Shown here piece after piece: positions 15,964 to 25,508 of a stretch of 64,000 bases of DNA. Every line of letters begins with the position of its first letter. Position 1 is the first letter of the stretch. Position numbers and translations under genes: made by a program. The stretch comes from Clostridium sp. AF37-5 (GTDB taxonomy: Bacteria > Bacillota > Clostridia > Lachnospirales > Lachnospiraceae), in assembly GCF_003477605.1 (NCBI RefSeq), contig NZ_QUDR01000005.1, positions 62,001-126,000 on the forward strand, read 5' to 3'. The notes beneath the pieces were generated by a model, which was given only the letters and a program-made list of their open reading frames with translations, ran no database searches and was not told the origin of the DNA.

Positions 15964-16116
15964 ATGCCAACAATTAAATCAAGTGATGATTTACGGAATA
16001 ATTACAATGAAATTTCTACATTTTGTCATAATTATCCTGAACCAGTCTTCGACAGGGATTTTCCCTCATTTAAGGAACCTGTTTTTATGCAGGTTCCTTT
16101 TGTTCATGCCGTATAA
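15964..16116 (+). pseudogene. Truncated Phd/YefM-type antitoxin
   Basis: The first 29 codons (MPTIKSSDDLRNNYNEISTF, then CHNYPEPVF) match the N-terminus of Phd/YefM-family antitoxins, the DNA-binding half that binds the operator. Full proteins have about 85-95 residues and continue with ITKNG-type sequence. Here the frame instead runs through a terminator hairpin and stops at codon 51. No toxin gene follows. The promoter and RBS are intact, so a short DNA-binding-domain peptide could still be made. It is most simply a deletion remnant at the edge of the defence island. Confidence 0.72.
16072..16099 (+). terminator. Rho-independent terminator after antitoxin remnant
   Basis: AAGGAACCTG and CAGGTTCCTT form a 10-bp stem with an eight-base loop, followed by TTGTT. 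The hairpin lies inside the open frame of the truncated antitoxin, showing that the original 3' part of that gene was deleted. Confidence 0.75.
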
Positions 16117-16130
16117 CCCCAAAGGTTATA
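16112..16130 (-). terminator. Short hairpin after the metal ATPase gene
   Basis: TATAACC and GGTTATA are separated by five bases, just past the stop of the P-type ATPase gene. The stem is short and lacks a T-run, so termination is possible but weak. Confidence 0.35.
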
Positions 16131-16134
16131 TGTC

Positions 16135-18225
16135 CTATTTTTCGTCATTTTCATTCAGCAAATCCTTCATGCTCTTAACACTGATTGCCAAGGTTGATGT
16201 ATTATGCAAAAGTGCTGACGTTGCCGGCTGCATAACACCACCAATCCCGCACAAAATCAATCCGGTATTAAAACCGACAATCTGTCGGTAATTTCCATGA
16301 ATCCGCTTTACTAACGCATTGCTTAACCGTTTTAAGGTAACTAATTCTTCCAGATTGTCGCCTGCAATGGTAATATCGGCAATCTCCCGTGCCATCTCTG
16401 CACCATCACAAATTGCAATTCCGACATCTGCTGCAGAAAGTGCCGGAGAATCATTCACACCATCACCAATCATGATAACTTTACGCCCTGCCTGATGTTC
16501 TTTTTCCACGTAAGATGCTTTGTCTTCCGGCAAAACCTCTGAATAATATTCATCCACACCAACTTTAGCAGCAACCACTTTAGCAGTCCGCTCGCTGTCT
16601 CCTGTCATCATAACAATTTTAGAAAGCCCGCACTTGCGAAGCATGGAAACAACCTGCGGTGCCTCCTCGCGGATTGGATCCGTAATCGCAATGACAGCAG
16701 CTAAAACACCATCAATTGCCAGATACAAATGTGAACATTCACCCGAAAGGGATTCAAACAATTCTTCCTTGCCCTGTGGAATCACACATTGTTCATCTTC
16801 AAATACAAAATGATAACTTCCGATGATTACTTTCTTGTCCTGAATCCGCGAAGAAATACCATGTGCTACGATATATTCCACTTTGGAATGATTTTCTTCG
16901 TGAACAAGTCCTTTGTCCATCGCCGCGCGTACAACAGCTTTTGCCATCGAATGAGGAAAATGTTCCTCTAAACATGCGGCAATTCTTAAAAGTTCATCCG
17001 GCTCTTCATCACAGAACGAAATCACATCGGATACAACCGGCTGTGCTTTTGTAATCGTTCCTGTCTTATCAAACACAATTGTATCTGCCTCTGCTATTGC
17101 CTCTAAGAACTTTCCACCTTTGACGGTAATGCCATGTGACTGTGCTTCGCGCATCGCCGACAAAACAGAAATTGGCATAGATAATTTCAGCGCACAGGAA
17201 AAATCCACCATCAGTACAGAAAGTGCTTTGGTAACATTTCTCATCAAAAGATAAACAAGACCGGTTCCTGCCAATGTATACGGAACCAAACGGTCTGCCA
17301 GATGCTCTGCCCGGCTTTCTACCGTTGATTTTAATTTTTCCGTTTCCTCTATCATGGCAACAATTTTTTCATATTTGGTTGTGCCGGAATTCTCTTTAAC
17401 CTCAATCAGAAGTTCTCCCTCTTCAAGCACCGTTCCGGCATAAACATAACCTCCCGGTTTCTTCGCAACCGGAATTGCCTCGCCGGTAAGAGAGGCCTGA
17501 TTCACCATGCCCTCTCCTTCTTTGATTACGCCATCAAGCGGAATGACATTTCCCATATGCACGGTCACACAATCACCTGTCTCTATCTTCGAAACATCCG
17601 TAAGAACCTCTCTGCCATCCACATTAAGCCATACTTTACTTACATTTAATGACATTTTCTTTGCCAAATCATCCACTGATTTTTTGTGAGTCCACTCCTC
17701 CATGATTTCTCCTAAATCAAGAAGGAACATAACAGAACCTGCCGTTCCATAATCGCCTCTTACAATTGACGTTGTAATCGCGATACCATCAAGCAGCGGA
17801 ACTTCAATCTTTCTCCTGCCTACACAAGACAGAGCCTTCTTAATGTAAGAAAGCGATTTTGCCAAAACAAGTCCGGTTCGTATCGGAGCCGGAACAAAAA
17901 GTTTACTTCCCATACGAAGCACAACACGGTTCACTAATTTGTCCCAATATTTCCGGTTCATCGCACGGCCGGATCGGGCAAGTGTCTCATCTTCTTCTAC
18001 CTTCCGTCTATAATAGTAAGTTTGCAGATAAGAGAGAAGGAGCTGTCTTTCTCCTGCATAGGTAATTACTACATCACTTGTTCTCTCATAAACTTTAGCA
18101 GTCAAAATCATATCCTGTGCTGCCAAATCATACTCCAGTTTATCCGCCTGCAAATCCGTCATTTCATTTGTCATTACATGAATACGCATTCTGCCACGCA
18201 TATTATGCAAAACTTTAAATTTCAT
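16135..18225 (-). CDS. P1B-type heavy-metal ATPase with non-canonical SCALK motif
   Basis: 696 residues. The start is the ATG at 18225 with GAGAGG eight bases upstream. The N-terminus (1-70) resembles an HMA-like domain (RGRMRIHV) but has no CxxC. The actuator TGEAIP, phosphorylation site DKTGT and hinge GDGVNDSPAL are intact, so it should be an active cation pump. The metal-determining membrane helix reads VDFSCALKLSMP where copper, zinc and cobalt pumps carry CPC or SPC, so substrate class cannot be read off directly. It follows a DUF6110 gene on the same strand, with a terminator-like hairpin between them. Export of a transition metal is likely; which one is open. Confidence 0.9.
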   Translation of the reverse strand: MKFKVLHNMRGRMRIHVMTNEMTDLQADKLEYDLAAQDMILTAKVYERTSDVVITYAGERQLLLSYLQTYYYRRKVEEDETLARSGRAMNRKYWDKLVNRVVLRMGSKLFVPAPIRTGLVLAKSLSYIKKALSCVGRRKIEVPLLDGIAITTSIVRGDYGTAGSVMFLLDLGEIMEEWTHKKSVDDLAKKMSLNVSKVWLNVDGREVLTDVSKIETGDCVTVHMGNVIPLDGVIKEGEGMVNQASLTGEAIPVAKKPGGYVYAGTVLEEGELLIEVKENSGTTKYEKIVAMIEETEKLKSTVESRAEHLADRLVPYTLAGTGLVYLLMRNVTKALSVLMVDFSCALKLSMPISVLSAMREAQSHGITVKGGKFLEAIAEADTIVFDKTGTITKAQPVVSDVISFCDEEPDELLRIAACLEEHFPHSMAKAVVRAAMDKGLVHEENHSKVEYIVAHGISSRIQDKKVIIGSYHFVFEDEQCVIPQGKEELFESLSGECSHLYLAIDGVLAAVIAITDPIREEAPQVVSMLRKCGLSKIVMMTGDSERTAKVVAAKVGVDEYYSEVLPEDKASYVEKEHQAGRKVIMIGDGVNDSPALSAADVGIAICDGAEMAREIADITIAGDNLEELVTLKRLSNALVKRIHGNYRQIVGFNTGLILCGIGGVMQPATSALLHNTSTLAISVKSMKDLLNENDEK

Positions 18226-18247
18226 ATCTATCACCTCTCAGATATAC

Positions 18248-18281
18248 AAAAAACACCCGTGCAAACCGACAGGTGTTTTTT
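18248..18281 (-). terminator. Terminator between DUF6110 gene and metal ATPase gene
   Basis: On the minus strand, AAAAAACACC and GGGTGTTTTTT form a stem with a run of T, placed between the small gene and the ATPase. It may limit readthrough so the small protein is made in excess. Confidence 0.7.
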
Positions 18282-18291
18282 GATAAGCATC

Positions 18292-18570
18292 TTATTCTTC
18301 TGTCTGACTTTCATCTGCATATGAAGTTTCCTGTGCTTTACGATCTTCATTAATCTGCTGTGCTTCTGCATAAATGTCACCAGCATTTTCCTGAACCGTC
18401 GTAACCGTCTTCATAACAGATTCTTTTGCACGGAGAACAGCAGCGGTACATTTTGTATATACATTCTTTGCGTCTTTGCTGGAAAGAATTTTCACTCCTG
18501 CTGTACCAAGGAGCAGACCTGCTGCAAATAATCCCGTATGTTTTCCGTTAATTTTTTTCAATAATTTCAT
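18292..18570 (-). CDS. DUF6110-type small membrane-associated protein
   Basis: 92 residues. A basic N-terminus and a hydrophobic segment (TGLFAAGLLLGTAGVKILSS, about 12-31) precede an acidic helical tail. The layout fits DUF6110 proteins, which I recall as neighbours of P-type metal ATPases in clostridia. It sits directly upstream of one here. The RBS is GGAGGTG. A partner or modulator role for the pump is inferred from context only. Confidence 0.78.
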   Translation of the reverse strand: MKLLKKINGKHTGLFAAGLLLGTAGVKILSSKDAKNVYTKCTAAVLRAKESVMKTVTTVQENAGDIYAEAQQINEDRKAQETSYADESQTEE

Positions 18571-18608
18571 CTTAACGACACCTCCGTTTTATCCATTTCT
18601 TGAAAAAT

Positions 18609-18636
18609 ATTATAGTCCTCTTTCAAAAAATGTCCA
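18609..18636 (-). promoter_or_regulatory. Promoter of the DUF6110/metal ATPase unit
   Basis: TGGACA (18631-18636), 16 bases, TATAAT (18609-18614) on the minus strand, about 40 bases before the DUF6110 start. Confidence 0.6.
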
Positions 18637-18685
18637 CCCCGTTTTTTCTTATTGATAATTTTTATTAGCAAGAAAACTATTCTTT

Positions 18686-20998
18686 TTACTCCACTCTCTT
18701 TAATGCTTCATCAAGAGGAATCTTTCGGATTCTTCTAAAGTCAAAGAACATGACAACCAAATAGCCAACAAAAATAAACGCAAACATCTTGAAATAATCC
18801 AAAGGTCCCATAATAAAAGTGAACCATCCGCTCATGCTTTGCAGCATAACCGCCCATACACTCCGCATCACAAGGGTTCCAACCAAAACACTCAGTGCCG
18901 CACAAATGATCACAACAATCGTTGTTGCAAGAAGATATAATTTTGCTATTTCTCCGTCTGTATAACCGAGAATTTTTGTCATAGATATCGCTACCTCATT
19001 TTTCTCAATGATGATTTTTGTCAACAAATAAATCAGTACGGCCGACAAAACCACACATAAGAACTGGAAGTACAGCATATAAGAGCCCATCGTATGGTCA
19101 AGCTGGTTACTCATCTTCGTAATCTCTCTCTCCGTAATTACCGTTGCAATATAATCCTTTTTCACATCTTTTATTTTGGTATTTGTAAAAAATCCATCAA
19201 ATGCATCCTCGTCTTTGTCAAATACCGTCCGATACTGCTCAATCGGCATAAAGACCGCAATACTCTGTGAGTGTTCAAAAAAGCCTTTTACTTTGAACAA
19301 ATATTTCTTTTTCTCGTATTTCGCATTGAGTGTAACCGTATCACCAACAGCTACATCATACTTATCACTAAACGGCTTGGAAATGTAAACTTCTTTCTCT
19401 TTTAAATTCTTTGCATCCGGCAGAGAAATATACTTACTCGTATCTTCTACACCGTATATCGACACTTCTTCATCCATGGCATCCGTCTTATACAGCAGAG
19501 AATCCATACTGAATTTTTCTGCATCGGAATTTTTCGTTGTAATTTCTTTTCCCGTTTCATCTTTATAATTTTTCAGAACATACTGGTAGTCGGCAAACAT
19601 CATATCCTTTGTATTGTCTTTGTAATACTGCAGAGTAGACGGCATTCCGATTGCCATTGCTAACATAATGGAAATAAAGGCAATTCCCACAAACAATATT
19701 AAATAGTTCGGTATGTTCTGGAAAATAATACGCAGACGAAAACGACTCAAAAAGTTCCATCTCGGCAGACGCATTGCTTTCTTTCGTTTGTTCTTTTTCA
19801 AATCACAGCGTAAAAACTGCAATGGTGTATGACGCAGCATCCGTATAAGAACCAATAAATTAATAACAAACATAAGAACAACCGGAATAATCGTTGTCTT
19901 TATAAATGCATCCGGATTCCATAAAGTCACATATGTCGGCAGACTGTAGTTACTGTAATACATATAGACAATTAATTCTTTAAACACCGTGTAACCTAAA
20001 ATATTACCGATAATGGCAGACACAAATGTCACAATGACAGGAGCCGCCAAGTAATGCCTCACAAGTTCTCCCTTTGTGTAACCGGACGCACGAAGCGTAC
20101 CAACCGTCATCGACTCTTTCTTAATCGTGTTACTAATTGTCACGGCAAAAATAAAGGCAATAATTACAATGAGCACATCCAAAATCACACCGCCCATTGC
20201 TAAATCCGAACCCATATCGTCTGTTGCAAAGGTAATTGCCGGATTCGCATAAGCCGGTGTGTAATCCTCCACCTGATTGCCGGAAGTAATCACCTCTTTG
20301 TATAAATCATCCAGAAAATCGTCTGACATTTCTTTCTCATCTACATCATCTGCCGGTCTTTTATCATAACGCCATGCGTAGTTATAATGGCATGTACCAT
20401 TTAACCGTTCCCATCCCTCTTTTGTCACCATTGCCACATCAAATGTTATGGCATCAAACATCAAATCTGTGCTTTTTTCATGCAGCGTCGCATAATTGAC
20501 ATACGCAATCAGACCTGAAACTTCATATTTCTCACCACCGGCACTAATCGTATCGCCAACCTTTATTCCTGCATTGTCCGCATGCATACGGTCAATCGCA
20601 ATTTCATTTTTATTTTCCGGAAGTCTTCCATCTAAAACACTTGCCAGATTGACCTCATTATTTTTTTGAAAAATGCGGATGGTTCCCTCTTTTTTTCCAT
20701 CGCCATCTTTATCCTCATCTAAATTGTAATAAAAATCCTCGTATATTGTGGCAGAAAGCGAATCAAAAACTCCTTTTTTAGCCTTTTGTAAGAGTTCAAA
20801 ATGTCCATCTTCGCAAATTGACTTTTTCGTATTCTCGGTTGCCGCTGTCAGCATACTCTCATTTGCCACATACATACCGGAAATAAACCCGATAACAAAA
20901 ATCATAAACAGACTGACTAAGAGATATTTGCTCCAATCCCCTTTTAATTCTCTCGGCACACGTTTAATTAATGGATTTTTCGTCTTGTTTTTCTTCAT
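18686..20998 (-). CDS. ABC transporter permease, FtsX/MacB type
   Basis: 770 residues from the ATG at 20998, which follows GGAGG by nine bases; the frame extends further into the ATPase gene without a site. One N-terminal TM segment (about 24-44), a large extracellular domain with a MacB-like periplasmic-core pattern, then clusters of three TM segments near 270-390, a further TM near 430, a second extracellular domain, and a final three-TM FtsX domain ending in LDEALKRVE. This duplicated layout is common for Firmicutes exporters of peptides, antibiotics or lipoproteins. It begins 13 bases after its ATPase partner. No adjacent sensor kinase is seen, so the substrate is unknown. Confidence 0.9.
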   Translation of the reverse strand: MKKNKTKNPLIKRVPRELKGDWSKYLLVSLFMIFVIGFISGMYVANESMLTAATENTKKSICEDGHFELLQKAKKGVFDSLSATIYEDFYYNLDEDKDGDGKKEGTIRIFQKNNEVNLASVLDGRLPENKNEIAIDRMHADNAGIKVGDTISAGGEKYEVSGLIAYVNYATLHEKSTDLMFDAITFDVAMVTKEGWERLNGTCHYNYAWRYDKRPADDVDEKEMSDDFLDDLYKEVITSGNQVEDYTPAYANPAITFATDDMGSDLAMGGVILDVLIVIIAFIFAVTISNTIKKESMTVGTLRASGYTKGELVRHYLAAPVIVTFVSAIIGNILGYTVFKELIVYMYYSNYSLPTYVTLWNPDAFIKTTIIPVVLMFVINLLVLIRMLRHTPLQFLRCDLKKNKRKKAMRLPRWNFLSRFRLRIIFQNIPNYLILFVGIAFISIMLAMAIGMPSTLQYYKDNTKDMMFADYQYVLKNYKDETGKEITTKNSDAEKFSMDSLLYKTDAMDEEVSIYGVEDTSKYISLPDAKNLKEKEVYISKPFSDKYDVAVGDTVTLNAKYEKKKYLFKVKGFFEHSQSIAVFMPIEQYRTVFDKDEDAFDGFFTNTKIKDVKKDYIATVITEREITKMSNQLDHTMGSYMLYFQFLCVVLSAVLIYLLTKIIIEKNEVAISMTKILGYTDGEIAKLYLLATTIVVIICAALSVLVGTLVMRSVWAVMLQSMSGWFTFIMGPLDYFKMFAFIFVGYLVVMFFDFRRIRKIPLDEALKRVE

Positions 20999-21011
20999 CC
21001 CATTCATCCTC

Positions 21012-21728
21012 CTACCATTCCAAATCCATTGCCGAAATCTTCTGCTCATTGATATCATTGTGTCTGACGCTTCCATCACGCAGCTTAATGACATGGTCTG
21101 CCATATGACGAATTGCCTCATTATGTGTTACCATAATAACGGTATTTCCGTATTTTTTGTTTACATCTTCAATCAATTTCAAAATTTCTTTTGACGTGTT
21201 GTAATCAAGTGCTCCGGTTGGCTCATCACAAAGTAAGATATCCGGATTTTTTACAATCGCACGCCCAATGGAAACTCTCTGCTGCTGACCACCGGAAAGC
21301 TGATTTGGCAGTTTATAGCGGTGCTCATACAGTCCCAGTGTATGTAAAAGATCATCAATATCCAAAGAATCATCAGACAAATAAGCTCCTACTTCAATAT
21401 TCTCTTTCACATTCAGATTGGCAATCAAATTATACATCTGAAATACATATCCAAGATGTGTTCTGCGGTACCTGGTTAATTCTTTTTCCCCTAAATCCTC
21501 CAATTTATCACCATGAATTGCGATATAGCCTGAATCGGCAGAATCAATTCCCCCAATAATGTTTAACAAAGTAGACTTTCCCGAACCGGATGGTCCTAAC
21601 AATACACAGAACTCCCCTTTGGCAACGGAAAAATTCATTCCACGAAGTACCTCCTGTCTGGTTTCTCCGCTTCCGAAGCCTTTCTTTAAGTCCACAATCT
21701 CCAAAAACTTACTCTCCTGATTTGACAT
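21012..21728 (-). CDS. ABC transporter ATP-binding protein, LolD/MacB type
   Basis: 238 residues from the ATG at 21728 (AAAGGAG five bases upstream). Walker A is GPSGSGKSTLLNIIGG, the signature is LSGGQQQRVSIGRAI, Walker B ILLCDEPTGALD, and the H-loop MVTHN. The GGIDSADSGYI segment and length are typical of the three-component-type exporter family. It pairs with the downstream FtsX-type permease. Confidence 0.93.
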   Translation of the reverse strand: MSNQESKFLEIVDLKKGFGSGETRQEVLRGMNFSVAKGEFCVLLGPSGSGKSTLLNIIGGIDSADSGYIAIHGDKLEDLGEKELTRYRRTHLGYVFQMYNLIANLNVKENIEVGAYLSDDSLDIDDLLHTLGLYEHRYKLPNQLSGGQQQRVSIGRAIVKNPDILLCDEPTGALDYNTSKEILKLIEDVNKKYGNTVIMVTHNEAIRHMADHVIKLRDGSVRHNDINEQKISAMDLEW

Positions 21729-21778
21729 AATTACTCCTTTCATGCAACAATCTCTTTCTCAGTTAGACACTACTAACT

Positions 21779-21806
21779 ATTATGACATATTTTGCTATTA
21801 TTGCAA
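21779..21806 (-). promoter_or_regulatory. Candidate promoter of the ABC exporter operon
   Basis: TTGCAA (21801-21806), 16 bases, CATAAT (21779-21784) on the minus strand, about 50 bases before the ATPase gene. Confidence 0.45.
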
Positions 21807-21846
21807 GCAGGTTATTGATAACATTTATCGTCAGAAATAGCAATAA

Positions 21847-21887
21847 AGGCTGTAAATATGTCAATTCATATTGACTATTTACAGCCT
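21847..21887 (-). terminator. Long hairpin downstream of rpe
   Basis: AGGCTGTAAATA and TATTTACAGCCT form a long stem just after the end of the dapA-rpe gene cluster. The following TTTATTG is only a modest T-run, but placement fits termination. Confidence 0.65.
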
Positions 21888-21907
21888 GTGTATTCCTTAT
21901 TTTGTAT

Positions 21908-22561
21908 TTACTTCAATAATTCTTTAAAGTTCCTAATATTCTCCAGAACATTGCCTTTAAATATTTTTGTGCCGGCAACAAATATATTGGCCCCTGCCTT
22001 TTTAATCTCCTCAACATTCTGAAGATTGACGCCGCCATCAACTTCGATATCAACGGAAAGATTTCTCTCATCAATAATTGAGCGAAGCTTTGCAATCTTT
22101 GAAAATGTTCTTGTGACAATTTTTTGTCCACCATACCCCGGATATACTGTCATAACCAAAACCATGGATAACTTGTCCAAAAACGGAAGAACCACATCAA
22201 TATCCGTATCCGGGCTAAGTGCCACCGCCGCTTTGGCACCACATCGACGTATCTCGTCAATTGTTGCTTCCAAGTCATCACAGGCTTCTGCATGAACCGT
22301 GATTCCATCCGCACCAATTCCCGCAAACCGCTCCACATGCTTAATCGGATTTACAATCATTAAATGCACATCAAAAAACAGGTCCGTACACTCACGAAGC
22401 CCTCTTACTATTGTTGTACCAAATGACAAGTTTGGTACAAACACCCCGTCCATTACATCAATATGAATATAGTCTGCTCCGGCGCTTTGCGCGGTCTTCA
22501 CTTCCTGACCTAAACAAGTAATGTCCGCCGCCAGAATTGATGGTGACAATTTATATGTCAT
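21908..22561 (-). CDS. rpe: Ribulose-phosphate 3-epimerase
   Basis: 217 residues, normal length. It interconverts ribulose 5-phosphate and xylulose 5-phosphate in the pentose phosphate pathway. Motifs are HIDVMDGVFVPNLSFG (metal-binding His and catalytic Asp), VHLMIVNP, and VDGGVNLQNV near the C-terminus (second catalytic Asp). It overlaps rsgA by four bases, the arrangement common in Firmicutes, and closes the 13-gene cluster. Confidence 0.96.
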   Translation of the reverse strand: MTYKLSPSILAADITCLGQEVKTAQSAGADYIHIDVMDGVFVPNLSFGTTIVRGLRECTDLFFDVHLMIVNPIKHVERFAGIGADGITVHAEACDDLEATIDEIRRCGAKAAVALSPDTDIDVVLPFLDKLSMVLVMTVYPGYGGQKIVTRTFSKIAKLRSIIDERNLSVDIEVDGGVNLQNVEEIKKAGANIFVAGTKIFKGNVLENIRNFKELLK

Positions 22562-23457
22562 TTCTTATTCCTCCAATTCCCTCGTCGTTCGCATTCAGCA
22601 AGCTCGTTAAATATCTGCACGTAGTTCTCATAACGAGTCTCACCGATTTCACCTCGTCCCCTGGCCTCTTTTACCATACATCCAGGTTCATGAATGTGAG
22701 TACAACCCCAATATTTGCACTGCCCCTCATAGGGCAGAAACTCGGTAAAATACCTTCGCAGTTCCTCTTTTTCCACCTCCGGCGGCTTTAAGGAACTAAA
22801 TCCCGGAGTATCAAACAAAAACGTCTGATTCCCCAGAGAATAAATTTCAGAATGTCTTGTGGTATGCCGGCCTCTGCCGATTTTCTCACTCACAGAACCG
22901 GTCACAGAAGCCGCCTGCGGGCATAAACGGTTTAAAAGGCTGGACTTTCCCACGCCGGACGGTCCTGCCAAAACCGTTGTTTTCCCTTCCAGACATTGTT
23001 TTACTTTATCAATTCCCATATTTTCGGTATTGCTGATTGTCAATACCTGATTTGCACATTTTTCATAAATTGACAAAAAATGCTTTTCTTCCTCCTCAGA
23101 CACTATATCCTGTTTACTGAAACAGATAATGGTCTCTACATTCTGCCATTCCATCATAAGTAAAAAACGGTCTAGCAGATTAAGATTCGGCATCGGGTTT
23201 GCCATCGCAAAAACGATAAGTGCCTGATCAACGTTTGCCACCGCCGGACGAATCAACTCATTTTTTCTCGGTAAAATCTCCTCCAGATTTCCAAGATGCT
23301 TCTCTTCATCCAGCACACAAACCGTAACATTATCTCCAACTAAAGGTTTAATTCCCTCTTTTCGGAAACTTCCTTTTGCCTTACATTCATACAGTTTGTC
23401 ATCTTCACACCAGACATAATAAAATCCGGCAATTCCTTTTACGATTTTCCCTCTCAT
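22558..23457 (-). CDS. rsgA: Ribosome small-subunit GTPase RsgA
   Basis: 299 residues. This circularly permuted GTPase aids late 30S maturation. An N-terminal OB domain (1-70) is followed by the permuted G domain with G1 GPSGVGKSSLLNRL, G3 DTPGF and the G4-type FSKQD before G1. A zinc-binding C-terminus has CKYWGCTHIHEPGC. It is stop/start overlapped with the upstream kinase gene (TAATG). Confidence 0.96.
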   Translation of the reverse strand: MRGKIVKGIAGFYYVWCEDDKLYECKAKGSFRKEGIKPLVGDNVTVCVLDEEKHLGNLEEILPRKNELIRPAVANVDQALIVFAMANPMPNLNLLDRFLLMMEWQNVETIICFSKQDIVSEEEEKHFLSIYEKCANQVLTISNTENMGIDKVKQCLEGKTTVLAGPSGVGKSSLLNRLCPQAASVTGSVSEKIGRGRHTTRHSEIYSLGNQTFLFDTPGFSSLKPPEVEKEELRRYFTEFLPYEGQCKYWGCTHIHEPGCMVKEARGRGEIGETRYENYVQIFNELAECERRGNWRNKK

Positions 23458-25496
23458 TAATCCGCAACTTTCTTAAAGGTTACGTTGTAGGAATCCACTC
23501 GCTTGGAATCCTTGTATACAATCAGTTCGCCCTGAGAGCCGCTAAAGCCGGTGACTTCATCGCCGGAAAGTGACAATGGAAAATCCATATGTGTCAAACT
23601 GCGGTTCAAAATAGTCTTTGTCTGACCATCCTGATTTAAAACAATTTTAATCGTTGCTGCCGGGTCAGTCTCGTAATCAAACGGACTGTCAATGCGGATT
23701 GTCCCCGACATCTTATAGGTATAGGTCTGCTCCTGCCCAAGGCTTATCGTCACATTAACCGTTGTTCCTTTTTTCACTTTTTTGCCACTGGATTTACTCT
23801 GTACACAAATTCTGTTCTTGGCAAAATTGTCTGAATAACTACTTGATGTCGTACCTAACTTTAATCCTACCTTCTCAAGTGCGGTTTTCGCCTGACTCTT
23901 TGTTTTACCTAATAAATCCGGCACGCTAACCGTCTCTGCTCCTTTACTTACATAATACGTAATCGTAGAACCAGCAGCCACATCCTCGCCCTGTTTTGGA
24001 CTTGTATAAACAACCTTGCCTTCTTCTGTTTTATCACTGTAAACATCCGCACCACGTTTTGGAACAAATCCAGCCGATTTAAGTGCCTCCTCCGCAGCTT
24101 CCGGCGTCATTCCCCATACACTTGGAAGCTGGGACGCACGAAGGTATACCGTAATGGTGTCACCTTCTGATACTTCAGATCCAATTGCAGGTGTAGTACT
24201 GATTACCTGTCCCGGTTCTACATCACTAGATTCTGCTGTCTCAAATTTATAATCTAATCCTGCACTATCGAGCATGCTCTGTGCCTGTTCCTGTGTCAGA
24301 CCTTTAATCTGCGGAACCTGTGTTTTATTGCTCTCCGGCGTGCTGACCGGTTCTTTACTTGCCTGTGTTGTCTGTGAAGTCGGCTCCGGTGTCGCTTCAT
24401 TGGAGGATGAACTTCCTCCCCAGAAACCTACAAATCGACCTAACAGATAAATAATAATTACACCAATAATAATAGCAACGGTTATGCTTCCGATAATCAA
24501 TGCCTTCTCTAATTTCGGGTCAACTTCACCGTTTGATTCTTCGTCTGCCTCTTCTTCCGTCTTTTCATCTAATGCCTGTTTCGTAGAAGCTGCCTTTAAC
24601 GAATTCACGTCATTACTCGGAATAAAAATGGTATCCGCATTTTCATACAAATTACGAATCACACCGTACTCACCGGTCGGATCCTGTAAAAACATCTTCA
24701 AATCCGCAATCAAATCCATCACCGTCGGATAGCGAAGTTCCGTTTTCTTCTGCATACATTTTGCAACAATATTACTAAGTCCGTGTGGAATTGTCGCATC
24801 AATGGCATCTAACGGAGTCGCATCTTCCTGAATATGCGCTAAGGCAATTGCCACTGCACTCTCACCGGTAAACGGAAGAGAACCGCTTAACATCTCATAC
24901 ATCGATACACCCAGTGAATAGATATCACTCTTCTCATCACTGAATCCTCCCCTTGCCTGTTCCGGAGAAATGTAATGTACCGAGCCCATGGCATTTGCTG
25001 TAATTGTATTCGAACTTGCTGCCTTGGCAATTCCAAAGTCACTTACCTTTGCCGTACCATCTTTCGAAATCAATATATTCTGAGGTTTAATATCACGGTG
25101 AATAATATGATTGGCATGCGCAGCCTCCAAACCATTTGCAATCTGGAGTCCAATTCCAACTGCCTCTCTCACCGAGAGTTTGCCCTTCTGCTCAATGTAT
25201 TTTTTCAAAGTGATGCCGTCTACAAATTCCATCACAATATAGTGCATATCCTGTTCCTGTCCTACATCATAGACTCCTACAATATTCGGATGGGATAAAC
25301 ACGCAATTGCCTGTGCCTCCTGACGGAATTTTGTAACAAATTTCGCATCCTCGCTATACTCATTTTTTAATATTTTAACCGCCACATAACGATTTAACCG
25401 ATGGTCTTTGGCACGATATACATCTGCCATACCGCCGGTTCCGACTTTTTCGATTATTTCATATCTTCCACTAATTACTGCACCAATATTAATCAT
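23457..25496 (-). CDS. prkC: PASTA-domain Ser/Thr protein kinase (PrkC/Stk1 type)
   Basis: 679 residues. The N-terminal kinase domain (about 10-270) shows VGTGGMADVYRA, the catalytic loop HRDIKPQNIL and DFGIAKA. A single TM segment near 335-355 follows. Three or more extracellular PASTA repeats (about 395-590) bind muropeptide/lipid II-type ligands, and a C-terminal beta domain closes the protein. It senses cell-wall state, germination or growth signals and is opposed by the adjacent PP2C phosphatase, 12 bases upstream. Both belong to the translation/cell-wall cluster found across Firmicutes. Confidence 0.96.
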   Translation of the reverse strand: MINIGAVISGRYEIIEKVGTGGMADVYRAKDHRLNRYVAVKILKNEYSEDAKFVTKFRQEAQAIACLSHPNIVGVYDVGQEQDMHYIVMEFVDGITLKKYIEQKGKLSVREAVGIGLQIANGLEAAHANHIIHRDIKPQNILISKDGTAKVSDFGIAKAASSNTITANAMGSVHYISPEQARGGFSDEKSDIYSLGVSMYEMLSGSLPFTGESAVAIALAHIQEDATPLDAIDATIPHGLSNIVAKCMQKKTELRYPTVMDLIADLKMFLQDPTGEYGVIRNLYENADTIFIPSNDVNSLKAASTKQALDEKTEEEADEESNGEVDPKLEKALIIGSITVAIIIGVIIIYLLGRFVGFWGGSSSSNEATPEPTSQTTQASKEPVSTPESNKTQVPQIKGLTQEQAQSMLDSAGLDYKFETAESSDVEPGQVISTTPAIGSEVSEGDTITVYLRASQLPSVWGMTPEAAEEALKSAGFVPKRGADVYSDKTEEGKVVYTSPKQGEDVAAGSTITYYVSKGAETVSVPDLLGKTKSQAKTALEKVGLKLGTTSSSYSDNFAKNRICVQSKSSGKKVKKGTTVNVTISLGQEQTYTYKMSGTIRIDSPFDYETDPAATIKIVLNQDGQTKTILNRSLTHMDFPLSLSGDEVTGFSGSQGELIVYKDSKRVDSYNVTFKKVAD

Positions 25497-25508
25497 TCTT
25501 TCACTCCT

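Noticed and set aside
1..16116. Phage or integrative element
   Set aside because: No integrase, transposase, conjugation or structural genes and no att repeats were seen in the visible part, although the island may extend to the left.
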